DNA of 64,000 nt, taken from the NCBI RefSeq assembly GCF_007747795.1, contig NZ_CP036275.1, positions 5,448,001-5,512,000 on the forward strand, written 5' to 3'. The DNA comes from Maioricimonas rarisocia (lineage in GTDB: Bacteria > Planctomycetota > Planctomycetia > Planctomycetales > Planctomycetaceae). The notes beneath the pieces are model-generated. The model worked only from the letters and a program-made list of their open reading frames with translations. It ran no database searches and was not told the origin of the DNA. Position numbers and translations under genes: made by a program. Every line of letters begins with the position of its first letter. Position 1 is the stretch's first letter. Positions 1-8,884 of the stretch are shown in pieces.

Positions 1-312
1 GCTCACCGGCCGGGCACCTTTCACATCACCGGAGCCGGCTGCGTGAGCTGCCGGGTGACAACCGCTTTTCGTTGGAGATACCCCCGAGCTGACACTCGGG
101 GCTCGCAGATGAGCGCCTGACGCAGTGATCGACGCAGGGCCGGCCGTCGATCGTCTTGCGATCCGGCCGGTTGGAACCGGCCCTACTTTCTGCTGATCGG
201 GTGGCAGTCGTCAGGCGATGTCTGACCTACGGCTCTGAGGAACGTCTGCCCCACCTCGCCGAGTAACCGTTGAGCTCAAGGGGCTGGCGTTCTGCACACG
301 CCGGCGGACGCT
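1..312. other. Non-coding left edge with repeat remnants
   Basis: No convincing gene is visible. Around 209-262 there is a degenerate copy of the repeat material seen again near 4461-4507 (a TCAGG...CTGACC inverted repeat followed by a worn GTCTGCCCCACC segment), so this is probably intergenic repeat debris downstream of the LarA-like gene. Confidence 0.5.
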
Positions 313-1545
313 TCAGCGGTTCTGCAGGTGGGTGAGTGTGTGCTGTCCGCCGCCGATGACCGCACACGGCTCGTCCCCGTCCAGGATGCGATCGACCTCG
401 TTCTCGTCCTCGAGCGGGATCATGAACAGATCCTCGACCAGGTCGTGGTCCTGACGGCTGAGCAGATAGACGTTGGCCCAGTCGATCGTGCGGGCCAGTT
501 GGGTCGCGGCAATGAGGTCTGCCGGTGCGGCCTGGCGAAGCGGTTGCAGAGCGTCGCGGGGAGTTCGTGCGTCCCGGATCATGAGGATACCGTCGGTCGC
601 CTCCTCTTCGAGTTCCGAGAGCAGGACAATGCGGCCGTCGCGAGCAACGATGTGGCGGGCCGCGTCGAGGGCGGCCGCGACCTGTGACCAGTGATGCCCC
701 CCGGCATCGGCCTCCACGGCCACCAGCACGAGTTCTGGGCGCGCGGGGACCTCGAAACGCCAGGTCTCCGCGAGGAGTTTCTTGCCGTGGCGGAGCACGG
801 CGTCTGCCTGACCGGCCACGACGGCGGAAACGTTCTGACCGTCGGCGGCGATGACCTGCAGCGAGAACTGTCCCCCCAGCAGCCAGTGGATTTCGTCGGT
901 CAACTCGCGCAGAGGCCGCTGATCGTCGGGACTCAGTTCATCGTGCCCCTGCCCGTGGGATCGTCGCAGAGCCTCGGCCGTCGACAGGCCCGGGTACAGC
1001 GAACTGGAGGTTCCCCGGTAACCGAGTAGCGTGTCGAACGCGAGTTCGCCGACAGTGAGGACGAAATCGGCCTCAACCGCTTCGCGTGCCAGGTAGATCC
1101 GTTCCCCCGCGGCCGTGGAGGCCAGATAGGCGCACTCGACTTCGGTCGCCGGTTCGTGGACCTTCCAGGTCACATGCTCACGGACGTCCGCCGGGAGCGC
1201 GTCGCGCGGATCGGTGGGAGGCTGCGAGCGATAACTGGCCGGCTGCAGGACGGTCAGGTGGTCAGGAGCGACACCGCGGGAGGCGATTTCCTTCCAGACG
1301 GCAGCCAGCAGCGCACCGGCCTGAGGCGTATCCCGTTCGAGCACGATGGTCACATTGTCACCGGGGACAATCGCCTGGTGCAGCGCGGGGAATTCCAGAG
1401 GGGCCGCCAGCGCCTCGGACAGCCGGGCCGGCAGGTCGGTCAGCGCCGGTGGTGGAAGGTGGCTGGCGACCACGCGGTCGGCAGCCAGCGAACACTCGTA
1501 GGTGAGGTTCGAACCGTAACGCAGTTGAAACGTGACGTCAGTCAT
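313..1545 (-). CDS. LarA-like (lactate racemase N-domain) protein
   Basis: The 410-residue product resembles the lactate racemase LarA / DUF2088 family: an N-terminal alpha/beta domain containing the stretch PGDNVTIVLERDTP (about residues 61-74), a conserved His near residue 130, and a GYRGTSSSLYPGL segment (175-187) where family members have a GxSGGxK-PG loop. LarA isomerises D- and L-lactate using a nickel-pincer nucleotide attached to a Lys in that loop. Here the aligned position is Ser (about S181), so this is probably a LarA-fold protein with another substrate or no covalent cofactor. I chose the ATG at 1545, the third in-frame Met from an upstream ATG at 1596, because it starts the family-like sequence and a GAAGG lies 13 bases upstream. 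No lar maturation genes are in the window. Confidence 0.7.
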   Translation of the reverse strand: MTDVTFQLRYGSNLTYECSLAADRVVASHLPPPALTDLPARLSEALAAPLEFPALHQAIVPGDNVTIVLERDTPQAGALLAAVWKEIASRGVAPDHLTVLQPASYRSQPPTDPRDALPADVREHVTWKVHEPATEVECAYLASTAAGERIYLAREAVEADFVLTVGELAFDTLLGYRGTSSSLYPGLSTAEALRRSHGQGHDELSPDDQRPLRELTDEIHWLLGGQFSLQVIAADGQNVSAVVAGQADAVLRHGKKLLAETWRFEVPARPELVLVAVEADAGGHHWSQVAAALDAARHIVARDGRIVLLSELEEEATDGILMIRDARTPRDALQPLRQAAPADLIAATQLARTIDWANVYLLSRQDHDLVEDLFMIPLEDENEVDRILDGDEPCAVIGGGQHTLTHLQNR

Positions 1546-1814
1546 TCCGGAGTGCATCCCTTCGCCTGGTGCGCAATCCGCGAATATAGAAGTCACGCTC
1601 CGCGCGGGTCAACCTGCCCGATCGATGAAGCGGCCTGCCGGGAATGGCGAGCATCACGGTCGCCTCACCCCATCGGAACCGGGAAACTGCCGGCCTGCGG
1701 CATGGCGGGACGACCGACCGGTCCTGTATGTTGGGGAGATCGTCCGGTCACGGTCGTGGCCGGATTGCTGCAGAATCGATCAGGGACCAGTACTGCGTCG
1801 ACGACGGGAGCCCG

Positions 1815-2408
1815 ATGACGGTCGACGATGACGAACTGATGATCCGTCTTCAGGGCGGTGACGATTCGGCGTTCGAAGAGCTGCTCGAGCGGTACCAGGG
1901 ACCGCTGCAGGGGTTCTTCTTTCGCAACACTCGCGATGCGCAGCTGTCGGAAGACCTGACGCAGGAGACGCTGCTGAAGGTGTACAACCAGGCGTGGGAC
2001 TACCTTCCGTCGGGCCGTTTTCGGGGGTGGATGTATCGAATCGCCCGGAATCTGCTGATTGACGATGTCCGTAAGCGGTCGCACGATGCGCTGGTGAAGG
2101 CCCTGAAGCGGAGCCCGAATACCGAAGATGACGCGATGCAGCGTCTGGCGGCCGAGGTCCTCACGCCGTCGGAACGGGCCAGCGCCCGGGAATTCGTCGA
2201 TCTGGTCGATCGGCTGCTGGGAGAGATCCCCGAAGAACAGCGGCAGGTGTTTCTGCTGCATCATTATGTGGGGCTCAGCCTGCCGGAAGTGGCCGAAAGC
2301 ATGGAGATCCCTCTGGCGACCAGCAAGAGCCGGCTGCGGCTGGCACGCGAGAAACTGACAGTGAAACTGCGGGCTCATGGTGTGCAGGCGCCGGGCTCGG
2401 CAACGTGA
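1815..2408 (+). CDS. ECF-type RNA polymerase sigma factor
   Basis: The 197-residue protein has the two-domain layout of extracytoplasmic-function sigma factors. Region 2 covers roughly residues 25-90, with the core-binding SEDLTQETLLKVY and the -10 recognising FRGWMYRIARNLLIDDVRK. Region 4 covers about 130-190, with LPEEQ-like IPEEQRQVFLLHHY and the helix-turn-helix LSLPEVAESMEIPLATSKSR. The start at 1815 follows GGGAG at 1806-1810 with ideal spacing; a longer in-frame reading to 1644 has no such support. No anti-sigma gene lies next to it, which is common for planctomycete ECF factors, and the next gene on the same strand encodes a PspA-like protein, so an envelope-stress role is possible but inferred. 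Confidence 0.92.
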   Translation: MTVDDDELMIRLQGGDDSAFEELLERYQGPLQGFFFRNTRDAQLSEDLTQETLLKVYNQAWDYLPSGRFRGWMYRIARNLLIDDVRKRSHDALVKALKRSPNTEDDAMQRLAAEVLTPSERASAREFVDLVDRLLGEIPEEQRQVFLLHHYVGLSLPEVAESMEIPLATSKSRLRLAREKLTVKLRAHGVQAPGSAT

Positions 2409-2598
2409 TTCCTGCGAAGGGACCGGGAAGCTGCGAAACGACGTGATCCGCAGTATGTGTGAAGGCGTTGCCCTTGTGCGGACGGGTGCGATACTTCAGG
2501 TGCGATAACTCAACCGGGACGGAACGTCGGGCCAGAGTCGAGTGTCAACCGACGGGACGCTGGATGTCGCGGCGGTTGCAGGAAGGTATGGCAAACCG

Positions 2599-3144
2599 AT
2601 GAGCTATTTCAGTCGTCTTTCGGATATCGTTACGTGCAATCTTTCGGCACTGCTCGCAGAGTCGGACGATCCTGCGGCCACGTTGACCGAAATCATCAAC
2701 GAGATGCAGCAGGGAATTGCCGGGGCCCGTCGCAGTGTGTCGACCGCCCGTGACAATGTCGTCCGCATCGAGTCGGAGATCTTCGAACAGCGGCAGACCA
2801 TCGACGACTGGATGGACCAGGCGCGATCGGCACTGTCGGCCGGTGAAGAAGAGACAGCCCGCCGGCACCTGATGCGCAAGCGCGAAGTCGAAGACCTGAT
2901 CGCGGGGCTCGAGCAGCAGCTCTCTGCGGCGACCGCGACCCGAAATCATCTGCAGACGATGCTGAATGCTCTCGAAGCGCGACTGCACGATGCGCGACGG
3001 CGACTTGCGTCGCTGGAAGCAGGGCAACCTGCGACGGAAGTGGCGTCAGGGGATGGCTCACCGGGCGGGGGGGATGTGGACGACGACAGTCGCCTGCGGG
3101 ATGTCGAGGCCGACCTCGAGGCCCTCCGCCGCGAACTGCAATAG
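2599..3144 (+). CDS. PspA/IM30-family protein
   Basis: The 181-residue protein begins like phage-shock protein A (MSYFSRLSDIVTCNLSALLA, compare the amphipathic membrane-binding helix of PspA) and is almost wholly predicted coiled coil from residue 25 to about 142, ending in a low-complexity Gly/Asp tail. PspA/IM30 proteins bind the inner face of the cytoplasmic membrane and form ESCRT-III-like assemblies under membrane stress. It is shorter than typical PspA (about 220 residues). I place the start at 2599 because the PspA-like amphipathic helix starts there and GGAAGG is at 2581-2586; an in-frame GTG at 2542 is the alternative. A four-codon ORF (2588-2602) overlaps this start and could modulate translation, though that is speculative. 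Confidence 0.85.
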   Translation: MSYFSRLSDIVTCNLSALLAESDDPAATLTEIINEMQQGIAGARRSVSTARDNVVRIESEIFEQRQTIDDWMDQARSALSAGEEETARRHLMRKREVEDLIAGLEQQLSAATATRNHLQTMLNALEARLHDARRRLASLEAGQPATEVASGDGSPGGGDVDDDSRLRDVEADLEALRRELQ

Positions 3145-3233
3145 CCGACTGAGCGGTCTTCACAAACCCTAACGCTTTCTTTACTTGCGCCACACATTGG
3201 GGCTCTGGAGGTGTCTGGAAATCGCTCCTGTGC

Positions 3234-3262
3234 TTGAATTCAGTTAAACGAACTCTGATAAT
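3234..3262 (+). promoter_or_regulatory. Sigma70-like promoter for the DksA/TraR gene
   Basis: TTGAAT at 3234-3239 and GATAAT at 3257-3262 are separated by exactly 17 bases, in an AT-rich pocket of an otherwise GC-rich region and about 50 bases before the start codon at 3315. Confidence 0.5.
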
Positions 3263-3314
3263 GATGGATCTGCACCTTTGATGTCAGTTCCTTGAACGCT
3301 GTGGAAGAGTTCTG

Positions 3315-3701
3315 ATGCTGAAAGAAAAAGACCTGGAGCAGTTCAAGACGCTTCTCATCACGTTGCAGGCCCGACTTCGGGGCGACGTGAATCATCTGAG
3401 CACAGGCGCGTTGAACGGCGGTCAGGACTCGAAGAGCCCCACTCACATGGCGGAGCTGGGCACGGACGCTTACGAGCAGGACTTCTCTCTGAGCCTGATG
3501 GAGAGTGAGCAGAACGTGCTCGAAGAGATTCGTGACGCTCTGAAGCGGATCGAAGAGGGGACCTACGGGCTCTGCGAAGGTTGCCTTGCAGAAGGCAAAT
3601 CGCACTCGAAGTCGTCGATCCCGAAGACTCGCCTGAAGGTTCTGCCGCATGCACGCAACTGCGTGGAATGCGAGCGGAAGCGCGAAGAACTGTCTGCCTG
3701 A
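3315..3701 (+). CDS. DksA/TraR-family C4 zinc-finger regulator
   Basis: This 128-residue protein has an N-terminal coiled coil followed by a four-cysteine zinc finger: C87 and C90 (GLCEGC) and C116 and C119 (NCVEC). DksA/TraR proteins enter the secondary channel of RNA polymerase and tune transcription with ppGpp. The linker between the two Cys pairs is 25 residues, slightly longer than in E. coli DksA, and the acidic coiled-coil tip residues of classical DksA (DxxDxA) are not obvious, so it may be a DksA-like paralogue rather than the true orthologue. The start is the only Met before the family-like sequence; the Shine-Dalgarno site is weak (GTGGAAGAG). Confidence 0.88.
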   Translation: MLKEKDLEQFKTLLITLQARLRGDVNHLSTGALNGGQDSKSPTHMAELGTDAYEQDFSLSLMESEQNVLEEIRDALKRIEEGTYGLCEGCLAEGKSHSKSSIPKTRLKVLPHARNCVECERKREELSA

Positions 3702-4190
3702 GTCGCGAAGCGGGCCGATTGCCGAAAATAGAATGCGGGCCGAACCGACGCCACGATGCTGGTGGTGCGCCTGACGGTCCCGCAGCGCTTTCGGTGCGTC
3801 CTCTTCCGGCTCGGTGCCGTTCATCTCGGTTCGCAGTGAGCGCCGCGGTAAGATGGCCCTTTCGGGACGGTCACTCCGCGGGGACTTCTGACGATGATGG
3901 CCGCCGCTTGCTCGTCGTGCCGGGGCGAGCAAGGCACCCCGGATGCCTGGCCATCGATTGCTGAGGGACAGCCTCCAACGATGCACTGGCGAAGCCAGTG
4001 GCACACACGCAACATCCCGATTCGCCGCGGGTGAACGCTTGCGTCAGGCGAAGCCTGGGCTGAGCATTCTGTCGCGGGAATGCGGGGATTCCGCGATTGG
4101 ATATCATGCGGGAATCTGTTTCATTCTCCAGCTCGGGCAGGCGCAGTTGAGGTCGCAGGGCAGGTTTGCCTGGGCGATGTGCTGCTCGTT

Positions 4191-4229
4191 GGGTGGCTGG
4201 CGGTCGTCGCGCAGCGACGCCCCCAGTCG
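4191..4229 (+). repeat. Fragment of the 241-bp intergenic module
   Basis: These 39 bases (GGGTGGCTGGCGG... to ...GACGCCCCCAG) match the beginning of the two full modules at 48901 and 50003. Here the rest of the module and its parS-like ends are missing. Confidence 0.8.
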
Positions 4230-4483
4230 AACAGCGGGTTGACGATCACGTGACCGGAGCGGACGCAACTTCCGGCAACGATACCGGGGGCTGAACTCGC
4301 TTCGCACGTTCCGACCCCGGCCCTCCGCTCCCTCACGGTCGCGGCTCGTTTACGGTCGCGGCTGTTGCCGGGATATCGGCATGCCCACCCGCCTTCGGCG
4401 TGAGGGCATGGCACCCTCCGCGCAACAGACTTCGGGTAGGAAACCGGCCACAGAATGCTCACGTCAGGCGGTTCCTGACCTAC

Positions 4484-4598
4484 GGCAGACAGGAATGTCT
4501 GCCCCACTTGTCCGAATGTCTGCCCCACTTGTCCGAATGTCTGCCCCACTTGTCCGAATGTCTGCCCCACTTGTCCGAATGTCTGCCTCACCTGTCCG
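4484..4598 (+). repeat. Palindromic 24-mer expanded into a 21-bp tandem repeat
   Basis: The first part (4484-4507) is the window-wide palindromic repeat: arms GGCAGACA and TGTCTGCC around GGAA, then CCAC. From 4494 a 21-bp unit that starts AATGTCTGCCCCACTTG and ends TCCG is repeated five times head to tail (4494, 4515, 4536, 4557, 4578); the fifth copy carries two changes. As 21 is a multiple of three, the array stays open in several frames and makes false coding frames. Confidence 0.95.
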
Positions 4599-4655
4599 AA
4601 TTGCGGTCGGGCAAGGTATCCGTCTTCAGCGCGCGGCTCGCAGAGCCACGTAACG

Positions 4656-5924
4656 CTATGACTGCGGCGGGGGAGGCGGGAGTTCGTAGAAGCGGTGGTC
4701 GTTGCTGGTGCGGCGTCCGGTCGGCGTCGTGGAGACACCCGGCGGAGGAGGCAGCAATTCGACGAATCCCTTGCTGCCGTCAGCGTTCGCAGGCGTCGTC
4801 GAACCGCGGCGGCCCGCCTGCTCCGGGACGGGCGGCTGCATCTTCACGATGTGAGCGTCACTGGCGGGTAGACGCCCCAGCGTTGCTGCCATCGCGGCAG
4901 TGGTCGCATTCGTGAGGGCCGGCTGGTCGAGTTGCCGCGGCAACTGCACGACCAAGATCTCGGCCTTGAGCTGTCGACTCACGTACTCTTCCAGCGAACC
5001 GGCTTTGAGGTCGCCGGAAAACGTGCCGGTTTCGATCCGACCGTCGACGCCGATTTCCGAAAGGCGCGGCGTGGAGACGGTGTTGCCGGTGATCATCGGG
5101 CGGCTGCCCAAACCGGATCGCAGGTGGATCACCCGCTGCGGACGAAAGTCCTGCATCAGACGGACCAGTGCCTGTGTTTCGACTTCGCTGGCCGGAGCAG
5201 GTCCGGTCAGAGTCGTCGGCCGGGCGGTGAAGCGATCGGAGGGGAAGTTGCGATTCAGGTCCACCCCGCGAAGGTTCGTCATCGTCCCTTCGGCCAGACC
5301 GTCGGGATTGGGCGTGCGGACGAATACCACGGAGTAGCCGTTGAGCAGATCGGGTCTGCGCAGGAACTGGTCGAGCAGTTGCTCAACCACAGTGACCGAT
5401 TCCGACTGATTCCCGTGCAGGCTGCTGGTCACGAGAATCCGCGTAGGACCGTTCCCGAGGCGTCGTGTCTGCAGCGGACGTTTGCCGGTGCTGCGAAACG
5501 TGTTGTTCCACAGTTTCGAAGTGCTGCCGGTGCGACGCAGTTCTCCTGATCCGCCGGCACGATTCTTCGCCACATTCTCCGGCGGACGGGCCGGACCGGA
5601 GCGATCGGATGGCTCGGCGGGGGCGATCGGACGTCGCACGCCCTGTGAACTGTCGGTATCGTCGCCGAGGGCTTCCGGGTTGCCGAGGTCGACCTGCAAC
5701 TGGGGTCGGAGCATCTCGGGAGTGAGTGCGTTCGGATCCGGAATCGCAGGGTAGGTGCCGCCCGGGGCCGATGGAGTCGGTGCGGTGGCAGGACCGCCTG
5801 GCGACGGCGATGTCTGATAGGTCGGTTGCGGACGTGGTCGTCCGACCGCAGTACAGCCGGCGAACGGCATCGTCAGCAACAGCAGGAGGAGTGCGACCGG
5901 GCATCGGGAGAGCATCAGAACCAT
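4656..5924 (-). CDS. M14 zinc-carboxypeptidase-like lipoprotein, probably inactive
   Basis: The 422-residue protein begins with a lipoprotein signal (PFAGC, Cys24) and a Pro/Ser/Thr-rich linker to about residue 150. Residues 160-330 resemble the M14 carboxypeptidase fold: HGNQSES (H170), NPDG (206-209), RGVDLNRNFP (219-228, including the Arg and Asn-Arg substrate pocket), and H267 in RVIHLRSG. M14 enzymes bind zinc through HxxE plus a later His and use a general-base Glu. Here the HxxE Glu is Gln (Q173) and the Glu expected in the ILVVxLP strand is Gln (Q327), so hydrolysis is unlikely; a binding role is inferred. The start at 5924 follows GGGAGGAG; an upstream Met at 6035 lacks support. Confidence 0.75.
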   Translation of the reverse strand: MVLMLSRCPVALLLLLLTMPFAGCTAVGRPRPQPTYQTSPSPGGPATAPTPSAPGGTYPAIPDPNALTPEMLRPQLQVDLGNPEALGDDTDSSQGVRRPIAPAEPSDRSGPARPPENVAKNRAGGSGELRRTGSTSKLWNNTFRSTGKRPLQTRRLGNGPTRILVTSSLHGNQSESVTVVEQLLDQFLRRPDLLNGYSVVFVRTPNPDGLAEGTMTNLRGVDLNRNFPSDRFTARPTTLTGPAPASEVETQALVRLMQDFRPQRVIHLRSGLGSRPMITGNTVSTPRLSEIGVDGRIETGTFSGDLKAGSLEEYVSRQLKAEILVVQLPRQLDQPALTNATTAAMAATLGRLPASDAHIVKMQPPVPEQAGRRGSTTPANADGSKGFVELLPPPPGVSTTPTGRRTSNDHRFYELPPPPPQS

Positions 5925-6077
5925 GACTCCTCCCGGTGGCACGAGGGTCGTCTCTGCAATCGGGTGATCGGCGCCGGCAGGTGCGGGACTGGTGCGGTGA
6001 CCAGTCGGATACGGATCGCGATGCGGCATGATCATGAAACTACTGTTCAGGGTTCGCTGCGGATACGGCCGGTCGCT

Positions 6078-6764
6078 TCAGTCTTCTTCCACTCCCAGCC
6101 GGTACTTGAGTTCTTCGAAACGCTCGACAAACTCGTCGGTCGACGAGTGGACGTGCTCGCCCTCGGAGAGGAACTTGATCGTCTCGCTGTCACGCAGCCG
6201 ATAGGTGCCGAGTACGTCGCGGAACGGATCCAGATCGTGCCCGTACATGATGAGCAGCTTGTGCTCGTCGAACTGGACTTCCATCGGCACCCGCGGATTG
6301 AGGACGGCGATACCGGTGCAGCCGTCGTCGAGCAGCAGATCTTCGTAGTCCAGCAGGATGCTCTTGAGGATCGGCAGATCGATGTGCTCGCGATAGAGGT
6401 CCTGGTGGGGGGCCTCGTCGGCGTTGTGGCTGGATTCGAGGACCACGTCCACTTCGTCGCCGAGCGGATCGAGCAGGTCGATGAACAGGTCCATCAGGTG
6501 CTCGCGTGACTCTGCGGCCATGATGACCGGCACATCGATGCCCGAGTCCTTGTCGCGATAGATGTCGTGTCGAAAGCCGGCGCTGGGGACGACTTCGAGA
6601 TTGAACGACGGGCGCACGGCATCGGTCAGCAGAAAGCTGCCGTAGCGCGCAACGCTCAGGTGCTGTTCGAGCTGCTCGTCGGTGAGGTTGTCAAAGCTAC
6701 TGTGCCCACGTTCGGGGTAGCCGTCGCGACACGTATTCTTTGTGAGCCGCTTGAGGAATCCCAT
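6078..6764 (-). CDS. Conserved hypothetical protein, acidic, cytoplasmic
   Basis: I do not recognise this 228-residue protein. It has no signal peptide or membrane segment, is rich in Asp and Glu, and contains regularly spaced beta-strand-like segments such as VPVIMAAESREHLMDLF and MEVQFDEHKLLIMYG. The mixed alpha/beta look and length suggest a single globular domain. The start at 6764 (MGFLKRL) is preferred over the in-frame Met at 6803, which lies in low-support sequence; a GGAG sits about 12 bases before it. It is divergent from the transglutaminase gene and follows the M14-like gene on the opposite side of a 150-bp gap, so no operon partner is evident. Confidence 0.7.
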   Translation of the reverse strand: MGFLKRLTKNTCRDGYPERGHSSFDNLTDEQLEQHLSVARYGSFLLTDAVRPSFNLEVVPSAGFRHDIYRDKDSGIDVPVIMAAESREHLMDLFIDLLDPLGDEVDVVLESSHNADEAPHQDLYREHIDLPILKSILLDYEDLLLDDGCTGIAVLNPRVPMEVQFDEHKLLIMYGHDLDPFRDVLGTYRLRDSETIKFLSEGEHVHSSTDEFVERFEELKYRLGVEED

Positions 6765-7168
6765 TACAAATGCGCTCCGGGGTCGGCAGAGGTCGTTGGG
6801 CACGTCGAGGGGGAACGGCCCTGGAAAACAGGTTTGTTCCGGCGTGCCAACTCTAGCACGCGGTTCCCGGTGAAGGCCGACGCGAGCGACGCGTTACGGG
6901 AAAAAGCGTGTCGACCTGCAAGCAATACACGTCGTGACTCTGTCGGGAAAGTGAGTGAAACCAGGCAAGGCCGCCGGTTATACGATTCGGACGGTCGCCC
7001 GGTCGGCGAAACTGCCGGGAATGCCCTCACAGCCCTTTGGGTCACGTACGGTCGTACGGGATCGATCGCCTGTACGATGCGGGGCCGCGTCGGCTACAAA
7101 GGAGTTCCCGGCTCATTGCCGAACCGGTCCAACGCTCCCGTCATCCCATGCACAGGAGAGTCTGCACA
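6765..7168. other. Divergent intergenic region, no gene seen
   Basis: This 404-bp gap separates the divergent hypothetical and transglutaminase genes and must hold both promoters. I do not see a clear promoter pair, RNA gene or repeat in it. Confidence 0.4.
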
Positions 7169-8692
7169 ATGGGAACGCCCCGCGACCTGATTTCTTCCCG
7201 GCGAATCGTGGCAATCGTCCTGGCCTGCATGATGCTCACGGTCGGACGCGCCAATGCCGAAACGTCTTCGACCACCGAGCCGACCGAGTCGTGGCAGGTG
7301 ATTTACATCGGCGGCAAGCGGGTCGGCTACGCCTGGTCGTCCGAGCGGTCCGTCGAGCGCGACGGCCGGACCGTCATCGTGACCGACGTGCTGACTCAGA
7401 TGACGATCACGCGATTCAACGGCCGGCTGACGATGCGCGTCAAACAGCAGACCGAAGAAGACACCGAAGGAAATCTGCTGAAGTTTGTCTTCGAACTCGC
7501 AAACCCGCCGAACAGCAACACGAAGACGGTCGGCATCGTTGAGGGGGATCAACTGCAGTTGACCACGACCAGCGGTGGCCGGACACAGAAGAGTATGCAG
7601 GAGTGGGACAATAACGTGAAATCGCCCGCCTGGCAGGAGCGCGTGCTGAGAGAATCACCGCTGGAAGAAGGGGACACGCGCTCGTTCAAGACGTTCGATC
7701 CACAGTTCAATCGGGTGGCCGAAATTGGATTGTCGCATGAAGGCACGAAAGAAACCGAACTGCTCGACGGCAAGACGCGCGAGCTCGAACACATCAAGGT
7801 GACGCACTCGCTCATTCCGGGCTTCGTGATTGATTCGTACACCGACAAAGATGGCAGGACGCTGAAGACCGAAACCAACCTGCTGGGCACAGCGTCGTAC
7901 GAGGTCCCCAGGGAAGTGGCGCTGGAAGAGATCGCCGGCGAGGAACTGGATCTTGCGCTGGAGACGCTGGTGCGTGTGGAGGCCATCGAACGTCCCTTCG
8001 AAACAGAGCGGGTGCGGTATCGCATCACCGTCGAAGGGGGAGTGCAGAAGGATGACTTTCCGGAAGGTCCGACGCAGCAGCGAGAGGTCGTCAGCGATGA
8101 CGTGGTGGAATTGACCGTCACGTCGATTCGGCCCGCTGCCGAAGAGGACTCGCCGTCGTCTTCTTCCCCCCCGGGTCCGGACTTCCTGAGTTCGACGCGG
8201 TTCCTCGAATGCAAGGATCCGCGCATCGTCGAACTGGCAGCCGAGGGGGTTGAGCCTGGCGGGACCGATGCCGAAGTGGCGATGGCTCTCGAAAAGTTCG
8301 TCCACCGGAAGATCCGTACGAAGGATTTCTCGACCGCACTGGCGACAGCATCCGAAGTCGCTCGGTCGCTGGAGGGGGACTGCACGGAGCATGCCGTCCT
8401 GCTGGCGGCACTGCTGCGGGTGCGTGAGATTCCATCGCGGGTTGCCGTCGGTCTGGTGTATTCGCCGCGTCACTCCGGCTTCGCGGGGCACATGTGGACC
8501 GAGGCGTACCTGGATGGCCGCTGGGTTCCTCTCGATGCGACGCTGGGTCGCGGGGGAATCGGGGCGACTCATATCAAGATGTCGGACTCGAGCCTGGCCG
8601 ATGATGCGGCGGTTCCGGTCGGGGCGTTTGTCTCGGTGACGATGCTGCTGGGACGGATGCGGATCGAAGTCGAGTCGGTCGAACACCGGTAA
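7169..8692 (+). CDS. Secreted transglutaminase-like protein
   Basis: The 507-residue protein starts with a signal peptide (hydrophobic IVAIVLACMMLTV, then GRANA) so it is exported. The N-terminal 350 residues form a beta-rich region of unknown function. The C-terminal part is a transglutaminase-like (papain-fold) domain with the full catalytic triad: C405 in GDCTEHA, H441 in GHMWTEAYL and D456 in PLDATLG. Such bacterial proteins act as proteases or amide-forming enzymes in the periplasm; the substrate cannot be told. The ATG at 7169 is set by AGGAGAG eight bases upstream and by the signal peptide; upstream in-frame Met codons from 7037 are rejected. Confidence 0.88.
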   Translation: MGTPRDLISSRRIVAIVLACMMLTVGRANAETSSTTEPTESWQVIYIGGKRVGYAWSSERSVERDGRTVIVTDVLTQMTITRFNGRLTMRVKQQTEEDTEGNLLKFVFELANPPNSNTKTVGIVEGDQLQLTTTSGGRTQKSMQEWDNNVKSPAWQERVLRESPLEEGDTRSFKTFDPQFNRVAEIGLSHEGTKETELLDGKTRELEHIKVTHSLIPGFVIDSYTDKDGRTLKTETNLLGTASYEVPREVALEEIAGEELDLALETLVRVEAIERPFETERVRYRITVEGGVQKDDFPEGPTQQREVVSDDVVELTVTSIRPAAEEDSPSSSSPPGPDFLSSTRFLECKDPRIVELAAEGVEPGGTDAEVAMALEKFVHRKIRTKDFSTALATASEVARSLEGDCTEHAVLLAALLRVREIPSRVAVGLVYSPRHSGFAGHMWTEAYLDGRWVPLDATLGRGGIGATHIKMSDSSLADDAAVPVGAFVSVTMLLGRMRIEVESVEHR

Positions 8693-8765
8693 GTGCAGGG
8701 GGAGACGAGTGGGAATGTCCTTCAGCCGCGTGGACGGTTGGGTGGGAGAGACACGCGTTACAACA

Positions 8766-8851
8766 GGCAGACAGGAACGTCAGCCCCACCTGTCTGCCGG
8801 GGTGGATGCATTCCCTTGAATCTGCCGGGCCCGCAGAGCCGTGGCACCCGG
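8766..8851 (+). repeat. Worn copies of the 24-mer and CGGCTC palindromes
   Basis: 8766-8790 is a variant of the GGCAGACAGGAATGTCTGCC repeat with two changes (GGAACGTCAGCC). 8832-8851 carries the right half of the second palindrome (CGCAGAGCCGTGGCACCCGG). They fill the gap before the acetyltransferase gene. Confidence 0.75.
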
Positions 8852-8884
8852 CTCGCTGGCCGGGGCGCGGGGAGGGAGACGCTG

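Larger units (their letters stand above)
3702..4655. other. 950-bp non-coding gap rich in repeats
   Basis: I see no credible gene. Short open frames in this stretch are compositional or are produced by in-frame 21-bp repeats. The region holds a fragment of the 241-bp module (4191-4229), one palindromic 24-mer (4484-4507) with its tandem expansion (to 4598), and a worn copy of the CGGCTCGCAGAGCC palindrome near 4628-4650. Confidence 0.6.

Noticed and set aside
4494-4598. CRISPR array
   Set aside because: The 21-bp units are joined directly with no spacers and no cas genes are present.
4381-4915. Open frames with a repeated SAPLVRM-like heptad
   Set aside because: They come from the 21-bp tandem repeat, whose length is a multiple of three; no start site or conserved sequence supports them.
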